Below are positions 26,715 to 35,063 of a stretch of DNA of 64,000 bases, piece by piece (position 1 is the first letter of the stretch; the number at the start of each line of letters is the position of its first letter). Location of the stretch: assembly GCA_009779915.1 (NCBI GenBank), contig WRBA01000005.1:1-64000 (forward strand). Direction: 5' to 3'. The position numbers and the translations under genes were made by a program. Source of the DNA: Defluviitaleaceae bacterium (GTDB taxonomy: Bacteria; Bacillota; Clostridia; Lachnospirales; UBA5962). The notes beneath the pieces were generated by a model that had not been told where the DNA came from, did not search any database, and was given only the letters and a program-made list of their open reading frames with translations.

Positions 26715-28005
26715 GTGCCAAATATTGATTTAGGGTATCTATTGCAAAATTTTCCGCATAGGTTTCTAAGCATATTACTCCTCGCATATTAAGGGCGCGT
26801 ACAAGGCTTTTCCGCTCTTCCAAGAGGCTTTCAGCCATTGCTTGATTAAAGGTGTCCCTAAGACCTTCGCCCCTTTCTCCCGCAATTTTTTCAAGGCTTT
26901 CATTGACACATAAAACCACTACGGGAACATGGGCACGGCAAAGTATTGGTATAGTTTCCATCAGTTCCTTAGCTTCTTCTCCTGTTTCAAAATCAGTGAA
27001 AATAAAAACTATACTGCGCCGCTTTTGCACCTTTAAAAGATGAAGGAACGCACCTGCGTAATCACTGGATAAATTACTGTCTGAAATATGGTAAAGGGTC
27101 TCCATAAGCTCATTTCTATGAATGTCCCCTTTGCCAGGCTTTATAAAGACCGATACATCGGTATTAAATACCATCAGCCCGCTGTTGTCGCCTTTTTGCC
27201 CGACAATATCTGATAATATAAGGGTCGCGTTTATAGCATAGTCCAGCTTTTTATACCCTCTTATAGAATAGCTCATGGCACGACCTGTATCAAGAAGTGT
27301 ATATACAGGCTGGTTTTTTTCAGCTTCATACTGATTTACCATAAATTTATTGCTCCGTGCGGTAGCTGCCCAATTTATCTTTCTGTAATCATCTCCAGAC
27401 ACATAATCTCTAAGGCTTTCAAATTCAAAACCCATGCCCCTTTTAGGGACACGCTTTTGCCCGCTTGCCATCAGCCTGTGCTTTGTTATTATAAGCCTGT
27501 ATTTACTCAAATCTTTAAGATTTGGGTATACTTTAAACTCCTTAGACTCATCTACGCTAAAATATTTCCGGCAAAGCCCTAATATTCCGTCATAACGTAT
27601 ATAAACCGCAGGGAAAATATATGCCCCCCGCTTAGTCGGCGTAACAGTGTAGGAAAAAACCCGCTCCTCACCGTAAGGTATCTCCCCTTCCATATTTTCA
27701 TCCGAAACTTTGAAATGAAAATCCGGCAATTCGTCTTTAATCTCTATCTTAAGCTTTCTGCTCCAGGAATTTTTTACTTTAAACTCAATAATATTTGTAG
27801 TTTTAAAGTATAATTTTTCATCTTCCTGGCGGGTAAGAGTAAAAACCTTCGAGTCCGGCGTCAAAAAATAGTCTATTATATAAAGAGCCAGTATAACCCC
27901 ATTATATGCAATAAATGTAAGAAACGTAAGACTTGGCGACAAAAGGGCAGCGATACCGATAAAAACAAGCCCCAGCCCTGCCAAATAAACCATTCTTTTT
28001 GTCAT
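26695..28005 (-). CDS. DUF58 domain protein
   Basis: 436 aa with two transmembrane segments at the N-terminus (about 6-50), a beta-rich middle and the DUF58 core (GDDYRKINWAATARSNKFMV near residues 210-230). A von Willebrand-like region follows (TLLDTGRAMS, IVFIFTDFETGEEA). DUF58 proteins are regular partners of MoxR ATPases. The start overlaps the end of the moxR gene (ATGA), so they are translationally coupled. Probable role: membrane-linked client or adaptor of the MoxR ATPase. Confidence 0.88.
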   Translation of the reverse strand: MTKRMVYLAGLGLVFIGIAALLSPSLTFLTFIAYNGVILALYIIDYFLTPDSKVFTLTRQEDEKLYFKTTNIIEFKVKNSWSRKLKIEIKDELPDFHFKVSDENMEGEIPYGEERVFSYTVTPTKRGAYIFPAVYIRYDGILGLCRKYFSVDESKEFKVYPNLKDLSKYRLIITKHRLMASGQKRVPKRGMGFEFESLRDYVSGDDYRKINWAATARSNKFMVNQYEAEKNQPVYTLLDTGRAMSYSIRGYKKLDYAINATLILSDIVGQKGDNSGLMVFNTDVSVFIKPGKGDIHRNELMETLYHISDSNLSSDYAGAFLHLLKVQKRRSIVFIFTDFETGEEAKELMETIPILCRAHVPVVVLCVNESLEKIAGERGEGLRDTFNQAMAESLLEERKSLVRALNMRGVICLETYAENFAIDTLNQYLALKERLS

Positions 28006-28961
28006 CTTGGCACCTTTACTTGGGATAATATCCCTTCAATTACTCTGTCGGTTTTCATACCGTCAATTTCCGCCTCAGGCTTTAAAATTATCCTGTGGCG
28101 AAGTATTGGGAGGGCTAACTCTTTTATATCATCAGGGGTTACAAAATCCCGCCCTTTTATTGCTGCGTAAGCCTTGGCATTTGTAAGAAGTGCCACAGAT
28201 CCTCTTGGGCTTGCGCCTATGGCAACGGAGTTTACCCGGCGGGTAGTCTCTATAATACTTACGATGTAATTTAAAATACTGTCATCTACTACTATATCTG
28301 CTACTTCTTCCCTTGCTCTTTCAATATCATAGGCGGTTGCCACAGCATTTATCCCTGCCGTATTAATATCCGCTGCGTTAAAGCCTCTGTTATACATACT
28401 TAATATAGTCTTCTCCGAAGCAATGCCCGGATAAGTAACCATAAGCTTCATCATAAATCTATCTACAAGAGCTTCAGGCAGAGGGTATGTGCCTTCGTAC
28501 TCCACAGGGTTTTCGGTGGCAATTACCATAAACGGCGATGATAATATATGGGTCTCCCCATCAATTGTTATAGCCTTCTCTTCCATAACTTCCAAAAGAG
28601 CTGATTGGGTTTTAGGGGGCGTTCTGTTTATTTCATCGGCTAAAAAAAGATTGGTAAATAACGGTCCTTTTTTAAGGACAAAGACGCTCTGCTCCATATT
28701 ATAAATTTTCATACCCAATATATCTGCCGGCATAAGATCAGAGGTAAATTGAACCCGCTTAAAATCCACATTAATAGCTTTAGACAATGCTCGTACCCAC
28801 AAAGTTTTAGCAAGCCCGGGTACCCCTTCTATAAGGACATGACCGCGAGACAATAGGCATGTAAGGGCATAATCGGTTATTTCAGGCTGATTTATTACAG
28901 CCTTTTCAATTTCAGCTCTTATACGAGCGGCTAAATCGGCAGTAAATCCTTTTTCTGTCAT
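28002..28961 (-). CDS. MoxR family AAA+ ATPase
   Basis: A 319-aa AAA+ ATPase. Walker A is GVPGLAKT, Walker B is LFLADEINR, then sensor 1 (VIATENP) and a C-terminal lid with a sensor 2 arginine (SPRGSVAL). MoxR ATPases act as chaperones in assembling or activating protein complexes, often with von Willebrand-type partners. It is coupled on both sides by start/stop overlaps to DUF58 and DUF4350 genes. Confidence 0.92.
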   Translation of the reverse strand: MTEKGFTADLAARIRAEIEKAVINQPEITDYALTCLLSRGHVLIEGVPGLAKTLWVRALSKAINVDFKRVQFTSDLMPADILGMKIYNMEQSVFVLKKGPLFTNLFLADEINRTPPKTQSALLEVMEEKAITIDGETHILSSPFMVIATENPVEYEGTYPLPEALVDRFMMKLMVTYPGIASEKTILSMYNRGFNAADINTAGINAVATAYDIERAREEVADIVVDDSILNYIVSIIETTRRVNSVAIGASPRGSVALLTNAKAYAAIKGRDFVTPDDIKELALPILRHRIILKPEAEIDGMKTDRVIEGILSQVKVPR

Positions 28962-29977
28962 TTTTTCAGCTCCTTTATTAAATCTCTATAGCAAGCGACT
29001 GTTTTTAGAAACTCAGCCCGCTCTTTTTTGCGTTTTGTGTTAAATTCTGTCTCCTGATTTTCAATAATATATTCAAGCTTGCCTAATGAGCCTTTGTTTT
29101 CACTTTTCCATAACTCATAAATCTCGTAATAGTCAGGCTCACCTATCATTCCAAAATAATCATATGCAAGCTTTTTAAACTTTTTATCATAAACATTTAA
29201 AACAGCACCACCAAGCCCAATGGACATATAAAGATTTGAAAGGGTGAATACATACTCATTTTCTTCCCGCTCCACTTCTTCATAATATGCTGCCACTTTG
29301 CCAAAGCGGCGGCCGCTGTAAAGTACCACAACTAAAGCAATAAGCCCTATTTGAACACCCATAAGTCTAAGAGGCAAAGGAAGTATTTCAAAAAAAGTCC
29401 TGTTTTGATTATAGCCATGATAGGCTTCGTTAAAATATATCCGGACAAAATCCATTGTATTTAGGAGATTAACTATTAGCTGACCGTACTCGCCATCGTT
29501 TTCTAACAGGCTTATATTTGTAATCCTGCTGGCATCCCCCACAAAAAGAGTGCCAAGACCGATACGGTATAATACACCTCCTTGGACAGGCGTAACCCCA
29601 TCGATTGTAACCCCTGAGAGAAGCCGGCGTCCGGCATTCGCCCCTGTAACTGTATCGAAAAACAGAAGCTGACCTCCATGTATAACCCAATCAATCATCT
29701 TTTCTCTAAGTTCATCATCAAATATCATGGGAGCGATTACAATTTGTACATTATTTGTAGGTCTCCCCGCTGATATAAACATAGTATCTCTTCTTACGGG
29801 ATAGCCCATGATACTCAAGGTGTCATAAATTAAAGCCGCGCCTTCTTCCCTCGTTGAAAATGTGGTATATGAAGGAAAATCAAGCCCTTCAAAAAAATTG
29901 AAACGCTGGCTGAGGATTAAGACCGCTGCCACAAGTACAGCTATAAAAATTATCCGGCGCAAATTAATTTTTCTCAT
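28958..29977 (-). CDS. DUF4350-type membrane protein
   Basis: 339 aa. One N-terminal transmembrane segment (RRIIFIAVLVAAVLIL), an extracytoplasmic domain resembling the DUF4350 fold (STREEGAALIYDTLSIMGY, VHGGQLLFFDTVTG), and a second transmembrane segment (LMGVQIGLIALVVVLYSG) near residue 220. A charged cytoplasmic tail follows. Family function is unknown. Overlaps the moxR start by 4 bp and the upstream DUF4129-like gene by 14 bp. Confidence 0.8.
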   Translation of the reverse strand: MRKINLRRIIFIAVLVAAVLILSQRFNFFEGLDFPSYTTFSTREEGAALIYDTLSIMGYPVRRDTMFISAGRPTNNVQIVIAPMIFDDELREKMIDWVIHGGQLLFFDTVTGANAGRRLLSGVTIDGVTPVQGGVLYRIGLGTLFVGDASRITNISLLENDGEYGQLIVNLLNTMDFVRIYFNEAYHGYNQNRTFFEILPLPLRLMGVQIGLIALVVVLYSGRRFGKVAAYYEEVEREENEYVFTLSNLYMSIGLGGAVLNVYDKKFKKLAYDYFGMIGEPDYYEIYELWKSENKGSLGKLEYIIENQETEFNTKRKKERAEFLKTVACYRDLIKELKK

Positions 29978-30629
29978 AAAGCTGCGCCTCCTCCATAACT
30001 GCTTTATAATCTGCCAAATAGGCTTTATAGTCTTCTAAACTTATAGCTTTATGCCCGAAAAACAAATTATAATACATATTGACAGTGTCTCTTACACCGC
30101 TTTTTAGGTACGGCATATTCTTAGCCGCCTGACGCTCAAACTGCGCCCCTGTCATAGAGTCTGTAACCGTCACAATCTCCTTTGAATTAAACAGCATAAT
30201 AAGCCCGATATAGCGGTAGCGGGCAGCTTCTTTAAAATTTTTTTCACTATCGTGCTTTGCTGCCAGATTCATTATTTCATCAAAGCTTAATTTATTTGAG
30301 CGAAAATCATCAAAAATTTCTTCCAAAGCCATTTTCTTGCTTACCTTGACTTTTAAAAGCATACGAACTATCAAAAAAATTAATAATCCTATGACAAATA
30401 TAGAAAAAGCAATAAATATCCCGGAAACTACATCAGTATTTACTCCTTGACCAAATCCTGCAAATTCCACATTAAAGAAAAGCTCTAAAAAGAAGTTGAT
30501 AATATTTGCAATAAAGTTTACTATCCGCTCGCCAATATCTTCAAATCTTCCCGTTAGGTAGCTGTATTTCCCATCATTCAACGCCTCGTTCATGGCGCTC
30601 TCGAATGTCATGTTCGTTACGCTCGTCAT
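29964..30629 (-). CDS. DUF4129-like membrane protein
   Basis: About 221 aa. One transmembrane segment around residues 70-95 (GIFIAFSIFVIGLLIFLIV) and a C-terminal soluble part with DSEKNFKEAARYRYIGLIM, which resembles the DUF4129 domain that ends many proteins in MoxR/DUF58 clusters. ATG at 30629 follows AGAGG and is my choice; earlier and later ATGs are possible. It overlaps the upstream gene by 56 bp, which is unusual, so a later start near 30593 would also make sense. Confidence 0.7.
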   Translation of the reverse strand: MTSVTNMTFESAMNEALNDGKYSYLTGRFEDIGERIVNFIANIINFFLELFFNVEFAGFGQGVNTDVVSGIFIAFSIFVIGLLIFLIVRMLLKVKVSKKMALEEIFDDFRSNKLSFDEIMNLAAKHDSEKNFKEAARYRYIGLIMLFNSKEIVTVTDSMTGAQFERQAAKNMPYLKSGVRDTVNMYYNLFFGHKAISLEDYKAYLADYKAVMEEAQLYEKN

Positions 30630-31587
30630 AATTCCTCTTAACCTCCAAAGCATTCAGGTTTAGTTCAATATCCATCCCTTCAAGCTTAATGCGCTGATTA
30701 ATATAGACCATTGTAGAAAATATACCCGACAGTGGAGCTACAACTACACCTACTGCTATGGAAAAAAGACTTCCAAATATGAAAGTACTTAAAAATACAA
30801 AACCTGCCGCCTCCTCCGGAAAGAAGTACATTAAAAGGCTGGGACCTACGCTAAAGAGAGTCTCTAAACTAATTGTTATGCCAAATGTTATCAAAAACCA
30901 TATGGCAACAAGTCCCATAATCCGCATAAAGTCCTGCTTTACCAGTTGGAAGCTTCGCATAACCGCGCCAAAGAACCACCGGCCTTCAAATATAGCTACA
31001 CTCATACTCATCATTGTAATTGTAGCTAAAACCAAAGATAGAGCAAGCATTAATAAAATCAAAACAATAGTTGCTGCTATTATAGGTCCGCCCGGAGTGC
31101 CCTCCATATTTCCAAAACCAATTATTGTAACAATATAAATATATACAAGAAAGGCAGCCAGGGCAATAACAGGTATCAAGACTATTAAGTTAGCTAAAGC
31201 TGCAGTTGTTGCTATTAAAATTTTTTTGAAAGATGCTTTTAATACTCCCCATACATCACAGTATTCCCCAAGAAATGTATGTTTTGTAATAAGAGCCACT
31301 CCGGTAGCGGTTAATGCTTCATAGATTGAAATCCCTAAAACCAAAAATATCAAAAGTGCTCCAATGGTAATAATCATACCTGCTCCAATGCCAGTTCCAA
31401 GACCTGCACTGGCAAACCCCGCAACTAACACAAATATGCCTACAATCAAAAGGAGATAAAAGCCCACAAAAAATATAATACTAAAAACAGTCGATACGAC
31501 TAACTGCTTCAAAAAACTCTTTTTATAGACTGATAGTACTTGATCCAAAACTTCCGCTGAGTTCATAGGATAGTATTTATTATCCAT
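30574..31587 (-). CDS. multi-pass membrane protein of unknown function
   Basis: About 337 aa with six or seven hydrophobic segments and a charged, Arg/Glu/His-rich C-terminal tail. It opens with YYPMNSAEVLDQVLSVYKKSF, a start often seen in proteins with a glycerophosphoryl diester phosphodiesterase-type membrane domain. I do not recognise a catalytic motif. ATG at 31587 has GAGG 8 bp upstream; the two earlier starts overlap that site. First gene of the MoxR operon, following yhbY by 15 bp. Confidence 0.7.
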   Translation of the reverse strand: MDNKYYPMNSAEVLDQVLSVYKKSFLKQLVVSTVFSIIFFVGFYLLLIVGIFVLVAGFASAGLGTGIGAGMIITIGALLIFLVLGISIYEALTATGVALITKHTFLGEYCDVWGVLKASFKKILIATTAALANLIVLIPVIALAAFLVYIYIVTIIGFGNMEGTPGGPIIAATIVLILLMLALSLVLATITMMSMSVAIFEGRWFFGAVMRSFQLVKQDFMRIMGLVAIWFLITFGITISLETLFSVGPSLLMYFFPEEAAGFVFLSTFIFGSLFSIAVGVVVAPLSGIFSTMVYINQRIKLEGMDIELNLNALEVKRNYDERNEHDIRERHERGVE

Positions 31588-31602
31588 ATTGCACATCCTC
31601 AA

Positions 31603-31881
31603 TCATTTTGACTTCTTATCGGCTTTCCTGTAAAGAACAATCTTACGCCCAATTACTTGTACAACCTGAGAGCGGGTTCTCCCGGCAAGCTGTTCTGCCG
31701 CATCTTTCGGTATCAGTTCACAATTATCCAAAACCGACAGTTTAACAAGCTCATGAACCTCCAAATAAGAGTCAATGGCTTCCGTAAGGCTTGGAATTAC
31801 ACCATTTTTACCTATTTGGAATGTTGGTGTCAATTTTTGAGCCATACCTTTAAGAGCTGCTCGCTCTTTTGTGGTTAACAT
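31603..31881 (-). CDS. yhbY: YhbY family RNA-binding protein
   Basis: A 92-aa CRM-domain protein that binds pre-50S ribosomal particles. It begins LTTKERAALKGMAQKLTPTF and has the conserved IGKNGV and ELVKLSVL blocks. It follows obgE at 10 bp and so links the ribosome-assembly genes to the MoxR cluster. Confidence 0.93.
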   Translation of the reverse strand: MLTTKERAALKGMAQKLTPTFQIGKNGVIPSLTEAIDSYLEVHELVKLSVLDNCELIPKDAAEQLAGRTRSQVVQVIGRKIVLYRKADKKSK

Positions 31882-31890
31882 ATTACACCC

Positions 31891-33156
31891 CTACTTATAA
31901 TAATCAAACATTAAATCGTAAATTAGAACTGTGTCCCCATCTTGAATGCCTTTCTCTTCCAAGGCGTCTATGATGCCTTTGTCTCTTAGGTATTTCTGGA
32001 AAAAAGCAAAGCCCTTCTCCGTATTTAAATCGGTATAACCTACCATTTTTTCAACGCCGACACCTTCAACAATATAAACTCCGTCAGGGGTAATATTGAT
32101 TATAAAGCTTTCATGCTCTATAGGCATTTCGTAAAACTCCTCATAGTCCTCTTCAAATACAATATTTCCGGGGTAATCCTTTAAAATATTAGCGGCACAT
32201 ATTAAAAGCTCTGATATCCCTGCACCGGTTGCGGCAGAAACAGGAAATACATGTTCGTATATTTGCCGTATCTTTTCCACATTTTCATCACTTTCGGATA
32301 TATCCATTTTATTGCAGGCGATAATCTGAGGACGCTCCAAAAGCTTTTCATTATAGGCTTTAAGCTCACTATTTATAGTCTCTATATCCTTTATAGGGTC
32401 GCTGCCAAAAAGAGCGGCGGCATCAACCACATGTATAAAAACCTTAGTCCGCTCCACATGGCGTAAAAACTCATGCCCCAGTCCTGTACCTTCGGAAGCT
32501 CCTTCGATAAGTCCCGGAATATCCGCCATAACAAAGTCCTGATCATAAGAAGTTCTAACTACACCGAGATTAGGTGCCAAAGTAGTAAAGTGATAATCGG
32601 CAATTTTAGGGTTGGCGTTAGTAGCCATAGCAAGAAGAGAGGATTTGCCTACATTCGGCAAGCCTATAATCCCCACATCGGCAATAAGCTTAAGCTCCAA
32701 TATAATTTCATATTCTTTTGAAGAGCGGCCGCGCTCCGCATATCTAGGGGCTTGACGGACAGGAGTGGCAAAATGCTGATTGCCCTTGCCTCCCTTACCC
32801 CCTTTTATAAGAGTAACCTCTGTATCTTTGGTGCTTATATCAGCCATAATTCTTCCTGTTTTGGCTTCTTTTATAATAGTGCCTACAGGGACACGGATAT
32901 ATACGTTAGGCGCGTCCTTGCCGGAGCAATTGCGCTTCATCCCATCCTCACCGTTTTTCGCTTTCCAGACACGTTTGTACCTAAAGTCCATAAGCGTATG
33001 AAGCCCTTCATCCGCGACAAAAACTATATTGCCGCCGCGACCGCCGTCGCCGCCGTCAGGTCCACCAGCCACCACATATTTAGCTCTATAGAAGGATACG
33101 CACCCATTTCCTCCCGAGCCGCCTTTTACGGTTATTTTTGCTTTATCAATAAACAT
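31891..33156 (-). CDS. obgE: GTPase ObgE/CgtA
   Basis: A ribosome-assembly and stress GTPase of 421 aa. It has the glycine-rich Obg fold (GGSGGNGCVSFYRAKYV, GGPDGGDGGRGG), the G domain with GLPNVGKSSLL, the DIPGLIEGA switch II, and NKMD. A C-terminal OCT domain follows, from about residue 345. ATG at 33156 is chosen because AGAGAGG lies 6 bp before it. It is separated from rpmA by a family A repeat that lies between two hairpins. Confidence 0.96.
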   Translation of the reverse strand: MFIDKAKITVKGGSGGNGCVSFYRAKYVVAGGPDGGDGGRGGNIVFVADEGLHTLMDFRYKRVWKAKNGEDGMKRNCSGKDAPNVYIRVPVGTIIKEAKTGRIMADISTKDTEVTLIKGGKGGKGNQHFATPVRQAPRYAERGRSSKEYEIILELKLIADVGIIGLPNVGKSSLLAMATNANPKIADYHFTTLAPNLGVVRTSYDQDFVMADIPGLIEGASEGTGLGHEFLRHVERTKVFIHVVDAAALFGSDPIKDIETINSELKAYNEKLLERPQIIACNKMDISESDENVEKIRQIYEHVFPVSAATGAGISELLICAANILKDYPGNIVFEEDYEEFYEMPIEHESFIINITPDGVYIVEGVGVEKMVGYTDLNTEKGFAFFQKYLRDKGIIDALEEKGIQDGDTVLIYDLMFDYYK

Positions 33157-33176
33157 TTTTACCTCTCTTACCAAAT

Positions 33177-33201
33177 AAACCGCCGATCCCTCGGCGGTTT
33201 T
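33177..33201. terminator. hairpin on the obgE side of the repeat
   Basis: AACCGCCGATCCCTCGGCGGTTTT: 8-bp stem plus T run. Nearly identical to the hairpin at 33390-33415 on the other side of the family A repeat. In the obgE direction it lies only about 20 bp before the obgE start. Confidence 0.65.
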
Positions 33202-33207
33202 AATCTG

Positions 33208-33364
33208 TCGTAAAAGTAGTGTAAGCCACTTTTACGAGTTTACTGTCGGCATGAATCGGCTTATAGACTCCGTCGATTGAAAGCCGATTTTCCTCGACCG
33301 GGCAGAAGCAACGCTTCAGTGGGTAGTGAAAGCCCTGTCTGCGGATTTAAAGTCTGCGACGCCT
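33208..33364. repeat. family A palindromic repeat, copy 5, between rpmA and obgE
   Basis: Order: hairpin CGTAAAAGT...ACTTTTACG (33209-33237), GAGTTTACTGTCGGCATGAA, GCCGATTTTCCTCGACCGGG, palindrome GAAGCAACGCTTC, and closing GCGGATTTAAAGTCTGCGAC. It has all modules and is a good reference copy. It is bracketed by near-identical hairpins at 33177-33201 and 33390-33415. Confidence 0.78.
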
Positions 33365-33389
33365 AAAACCCAAACCTTATTAATAATCT

Positions 33390-33415
33390 CAAACCGCCGA
33401 TTACTCGGCGGTTTG
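33390..33415. terminator. terminator-like hairpin after rpmA
   Basis: CAAACCGCCGATTACTCGGCGGTTTG, an 11-bp palindromic stem 11 bp beyond the rpmA stop. Differs from the hairpin at 33177-33201 only in the loop and flanks. Confidence 0.65.
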
Positions 33416-33426
33416 ATTATGCGTTT

Positions 33427-33708
33427 CTATGATACCGGATAAACAGAAACTTGCTTTTTATCCCGACCTTTTCTCTCATATCTAACTTTACCGTCAACAA
33501 GAGCGAAAAGGCTGTCATTAGAACCCCTGCCTACATTGTTACCCGGATGGATTTTTGTCCCTCTTTGAGTATAGAGAATATTACCTGCACGAACAACCTG
33601 CCCATCGGCGCGCTTAGCACCAAGACGCTTAGAAGCAGAGTCCCTGCCGTTTTTAGAGGAGCCTACCCCTTTTTTATGTGCGAAAAACGAAAGATTCATT
33701 CTTAACAT
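33427..33708 (-). CDS. rpmA: 50S ribosomal protein L27 with cleavable N-terminus
   Basis: 93-aa L27. It starts [20 protein letters not shown], so it carries the Firmicutes N-terminal extension that ends at FF and is removed by the protease Prp before ribosome assembly. Conserved core [17 protein letters not shown] follows. The prp gene is directly upstream, 3 bp away. Confidence 0.97.
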   Translation of the reverse strand: MLRMNLSFFAHKKGVGSSKNGRDSASKRLGAKRADGQVVRAGNILYTQRGTKIHPGNNVGRGSNDSLFALVDGKVRYERKGRDKKQVSVYPVS

Positions 33709-33711
33709 TAA

Positions 33712-34023
33712 TTAAACCTCCTTTACAAAAATCTCAATTTCATTTTCATACTCAGCCGCAATACTGCAAATCCCTAAATCTAAACTATCAAGGAGCAGAG
33801 CTGCTGCCGGTTCAATTTCCTCATCTACAATAAGAAATTCCATAAACCCGCCATCTTCATTAAAATCCACATTGAACTTACAATCACTAAATACTTCAAT
33901 AGAATTTATAGCGTTCATAGTCAAAGCACTTACAGCGGCGCAAACTATGTCCTTACCGTGGCTTGTACACCGAAAGCCTGCCAGATTGCCTGACTTATTC
34001 TTTAATAGAGTAAACTGTATCAT
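33712..34023 (-). CDS. prp: ribosomal-processing cysteine protease Prp
   Basis: 103 aa. Cleaves the N-terminal extension of L27. The catalytic pair is visible as His in CTSHGKDIVCAAVSAL and Cys in the same segment, spaced 7 residues apart after HGKDIV, as in staphylococcal Prp. Formerly YsxB. Located between rplU and rpmA as usual, 9 bp after rplU. Confidence 0.95.
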   Translation of the reverse strand: MIQFTLLKNKSGNLAGFRCTSHGKDIVCAAVSALTMNAINSIEVFSDCKFNVDFNEDGGFMEFLIVDEEIEPAAALLLDSLDLGICSIAAEYENEIEIFVKEV

Positions 34024-34032
34024 AATATTTTA

Positions 34033-34344
34033 TTATTGGACAATTTTGTCAATTTTCAGCTTAGTAAAAGGCTGTCTGTGACCTTTTTTCCTACGATAGC
34101 CTTTTTTAGGCTTGTATTTGAAAACTATTACTTTCTTATGCTTGCCTTCCTCCACTACAGAAGCTTCTATTTTAGCTCCCGCAATCAAAGGGGCACCCAC
34201 TTTAATCTCATTGCCGGAATTAAGAGCAAGAACATTTTCAAAAACATGATTAGTACCGGCTTCAAGACCTAATTTTTCGACGGTGATTACATCACCTTCA
34301 CTTACTTTGTACTGTTTGCCGCCGGTTTCAAAAATTGCGTACAT
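34033..34344 (-). CDS. rplU: 50S ribosomal protein L21
   Basis: 103 aa, start [14 protein letters not shown], typical C-terminal [20 protein letters not shown] which binds 23S rRNA. First gene of rplU-prp-rpmA. AGGAGG precedes the ATG. The leader is about 110 nt and contains paired segments (ATGCGGTTGCAGCGCATTTAACCGCA); L21 leaders in Firmicutes are often autoregulatory, but I cannot confirm that here. Confidence 0.97.
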   Translation of the reverse strand: MYAIFETGGKQYKVSEGDVITVEKLGLEAGTNHVFENVLALNSGNEIKVGAPLIAGAKIEASVVEEGKHKKVIVFKYKPKKGYRRKKGHRQPFTKLKIDKIVQ

Positions 34345-34462
34345 CTGTACACCTCCTCTAAAATGGAACTCGCCGGAGATAGGCGCTCGCTATGAGGCTT
34401 ATTGCCTGCTCCGTGCGGTTAAATGCGCTGCAACCGCATATCATCTTGACACGCTATAAAAT

Positions 34463-34491
34463 ACTACCATAACTCACATTAAATGTCAATC
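34463..34491 (-). promoter_or_regulatory. sigma-A promoter for rplU-prp-rpmA
   Basis: TTGACA (34486-34491) and TAGTAT (34463-34468) on the minus strand with 17-bp spacing, about 120 bp before rplU. Confidence 0.8.
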
Positions 34492-34526
34492 ATAAGATAG
34501 GATATTTTAAAAGGCAGCTATAATTC

Positions 34527-34555
34527 TTGACTGGATTTTCAAAACTTGGTATAGT
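34527..34555 (+). promoter_or_regulatory. sigma-A promoter for the zinc-ribbon / Lgt-like gene pair
   Basis: TTGACT (34527-34532) and TATAGT (34550-34555) with a 17-bp spacer, about 50 bp before the ATG at 34608. Divergent from the rplU promoter. Confidence 0.75.
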
Positions 34556-34607
34556 TTAGTCAAAATATATTTGTCTAGTAACTTAAAGTGATAGAAGGAG
34601 AACCTTT

Positions 34608-35054
34608 ATGCCCTGTGAAAAATGCGGTTACATATTAGAAGGAGACGGCTCGTACTGCCCCGAATGCGTAAAGCGCTCAAGGCGCACCTCACCTAAAGGG
34701 TATTTTATTATATTCGGGTTTTGTATAGGTGTAATGTTTTTCTCTTTTTTGATGCCTGCGCCGGTTTCCAGGATACCTATTGATGTACCTATAGACGGAG
34801 TTGATATTGACATACCGCTGCGGATGCCTTTATTTTTTATGTCGCCCTTTTTATTTGGAGTGGCTCCTTATATTGCCGCTTTGGCAACGGTTATTTCGGC
34901 AAAAATAAATAACCCTCAAAATACTGTAATTGCTGTTTTGTTTTGGACTTTTATAGCTGTCACTGTTCTAATGGTAGTATTGGTTGTTATTGCTATAATA
35001 GCCTGTTTCGCGGCATGTAACGCTTGTGCCGGTGAACTGCAAAGCTGCCGCTGA
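34608..35054 (+). CDS. zinc-ribbon membrane protein of unknown function
   Basis: 148 aa. An N-terminal zinc ribbon with CEKC and CPEC (residues 3-21), then three hydrophobic segments (near GYFIIFGFCIGVMFFSFL, FGVAPYIAALATVIS, and AVLFWTFIAVTVLMVVLVVIAII). The end is Cys-rich (CFAACNACAGELQSC). No enzyme motif is seen. It precedes the Lgt-like gene by 9 bp, with the next ribosome-binding site overlapping its stop, so the two are probably co-translated. Confidence 0.7.
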   Translation: MPCEKCGYILEGDGSYCPECVKRSRRTSPKGYFIIFGFCIGVMFFSFLMPAPVSRIPIDVPIDGVDIDIPLRMPLFFMSPFLFGVAPYIAALATVISAKINNPQNTVIAVLFWTFIAVTVLMVVLVVIAIIACFAACNACAGELQSCR

Positions 35055-35063
35055 GGTGAGATT

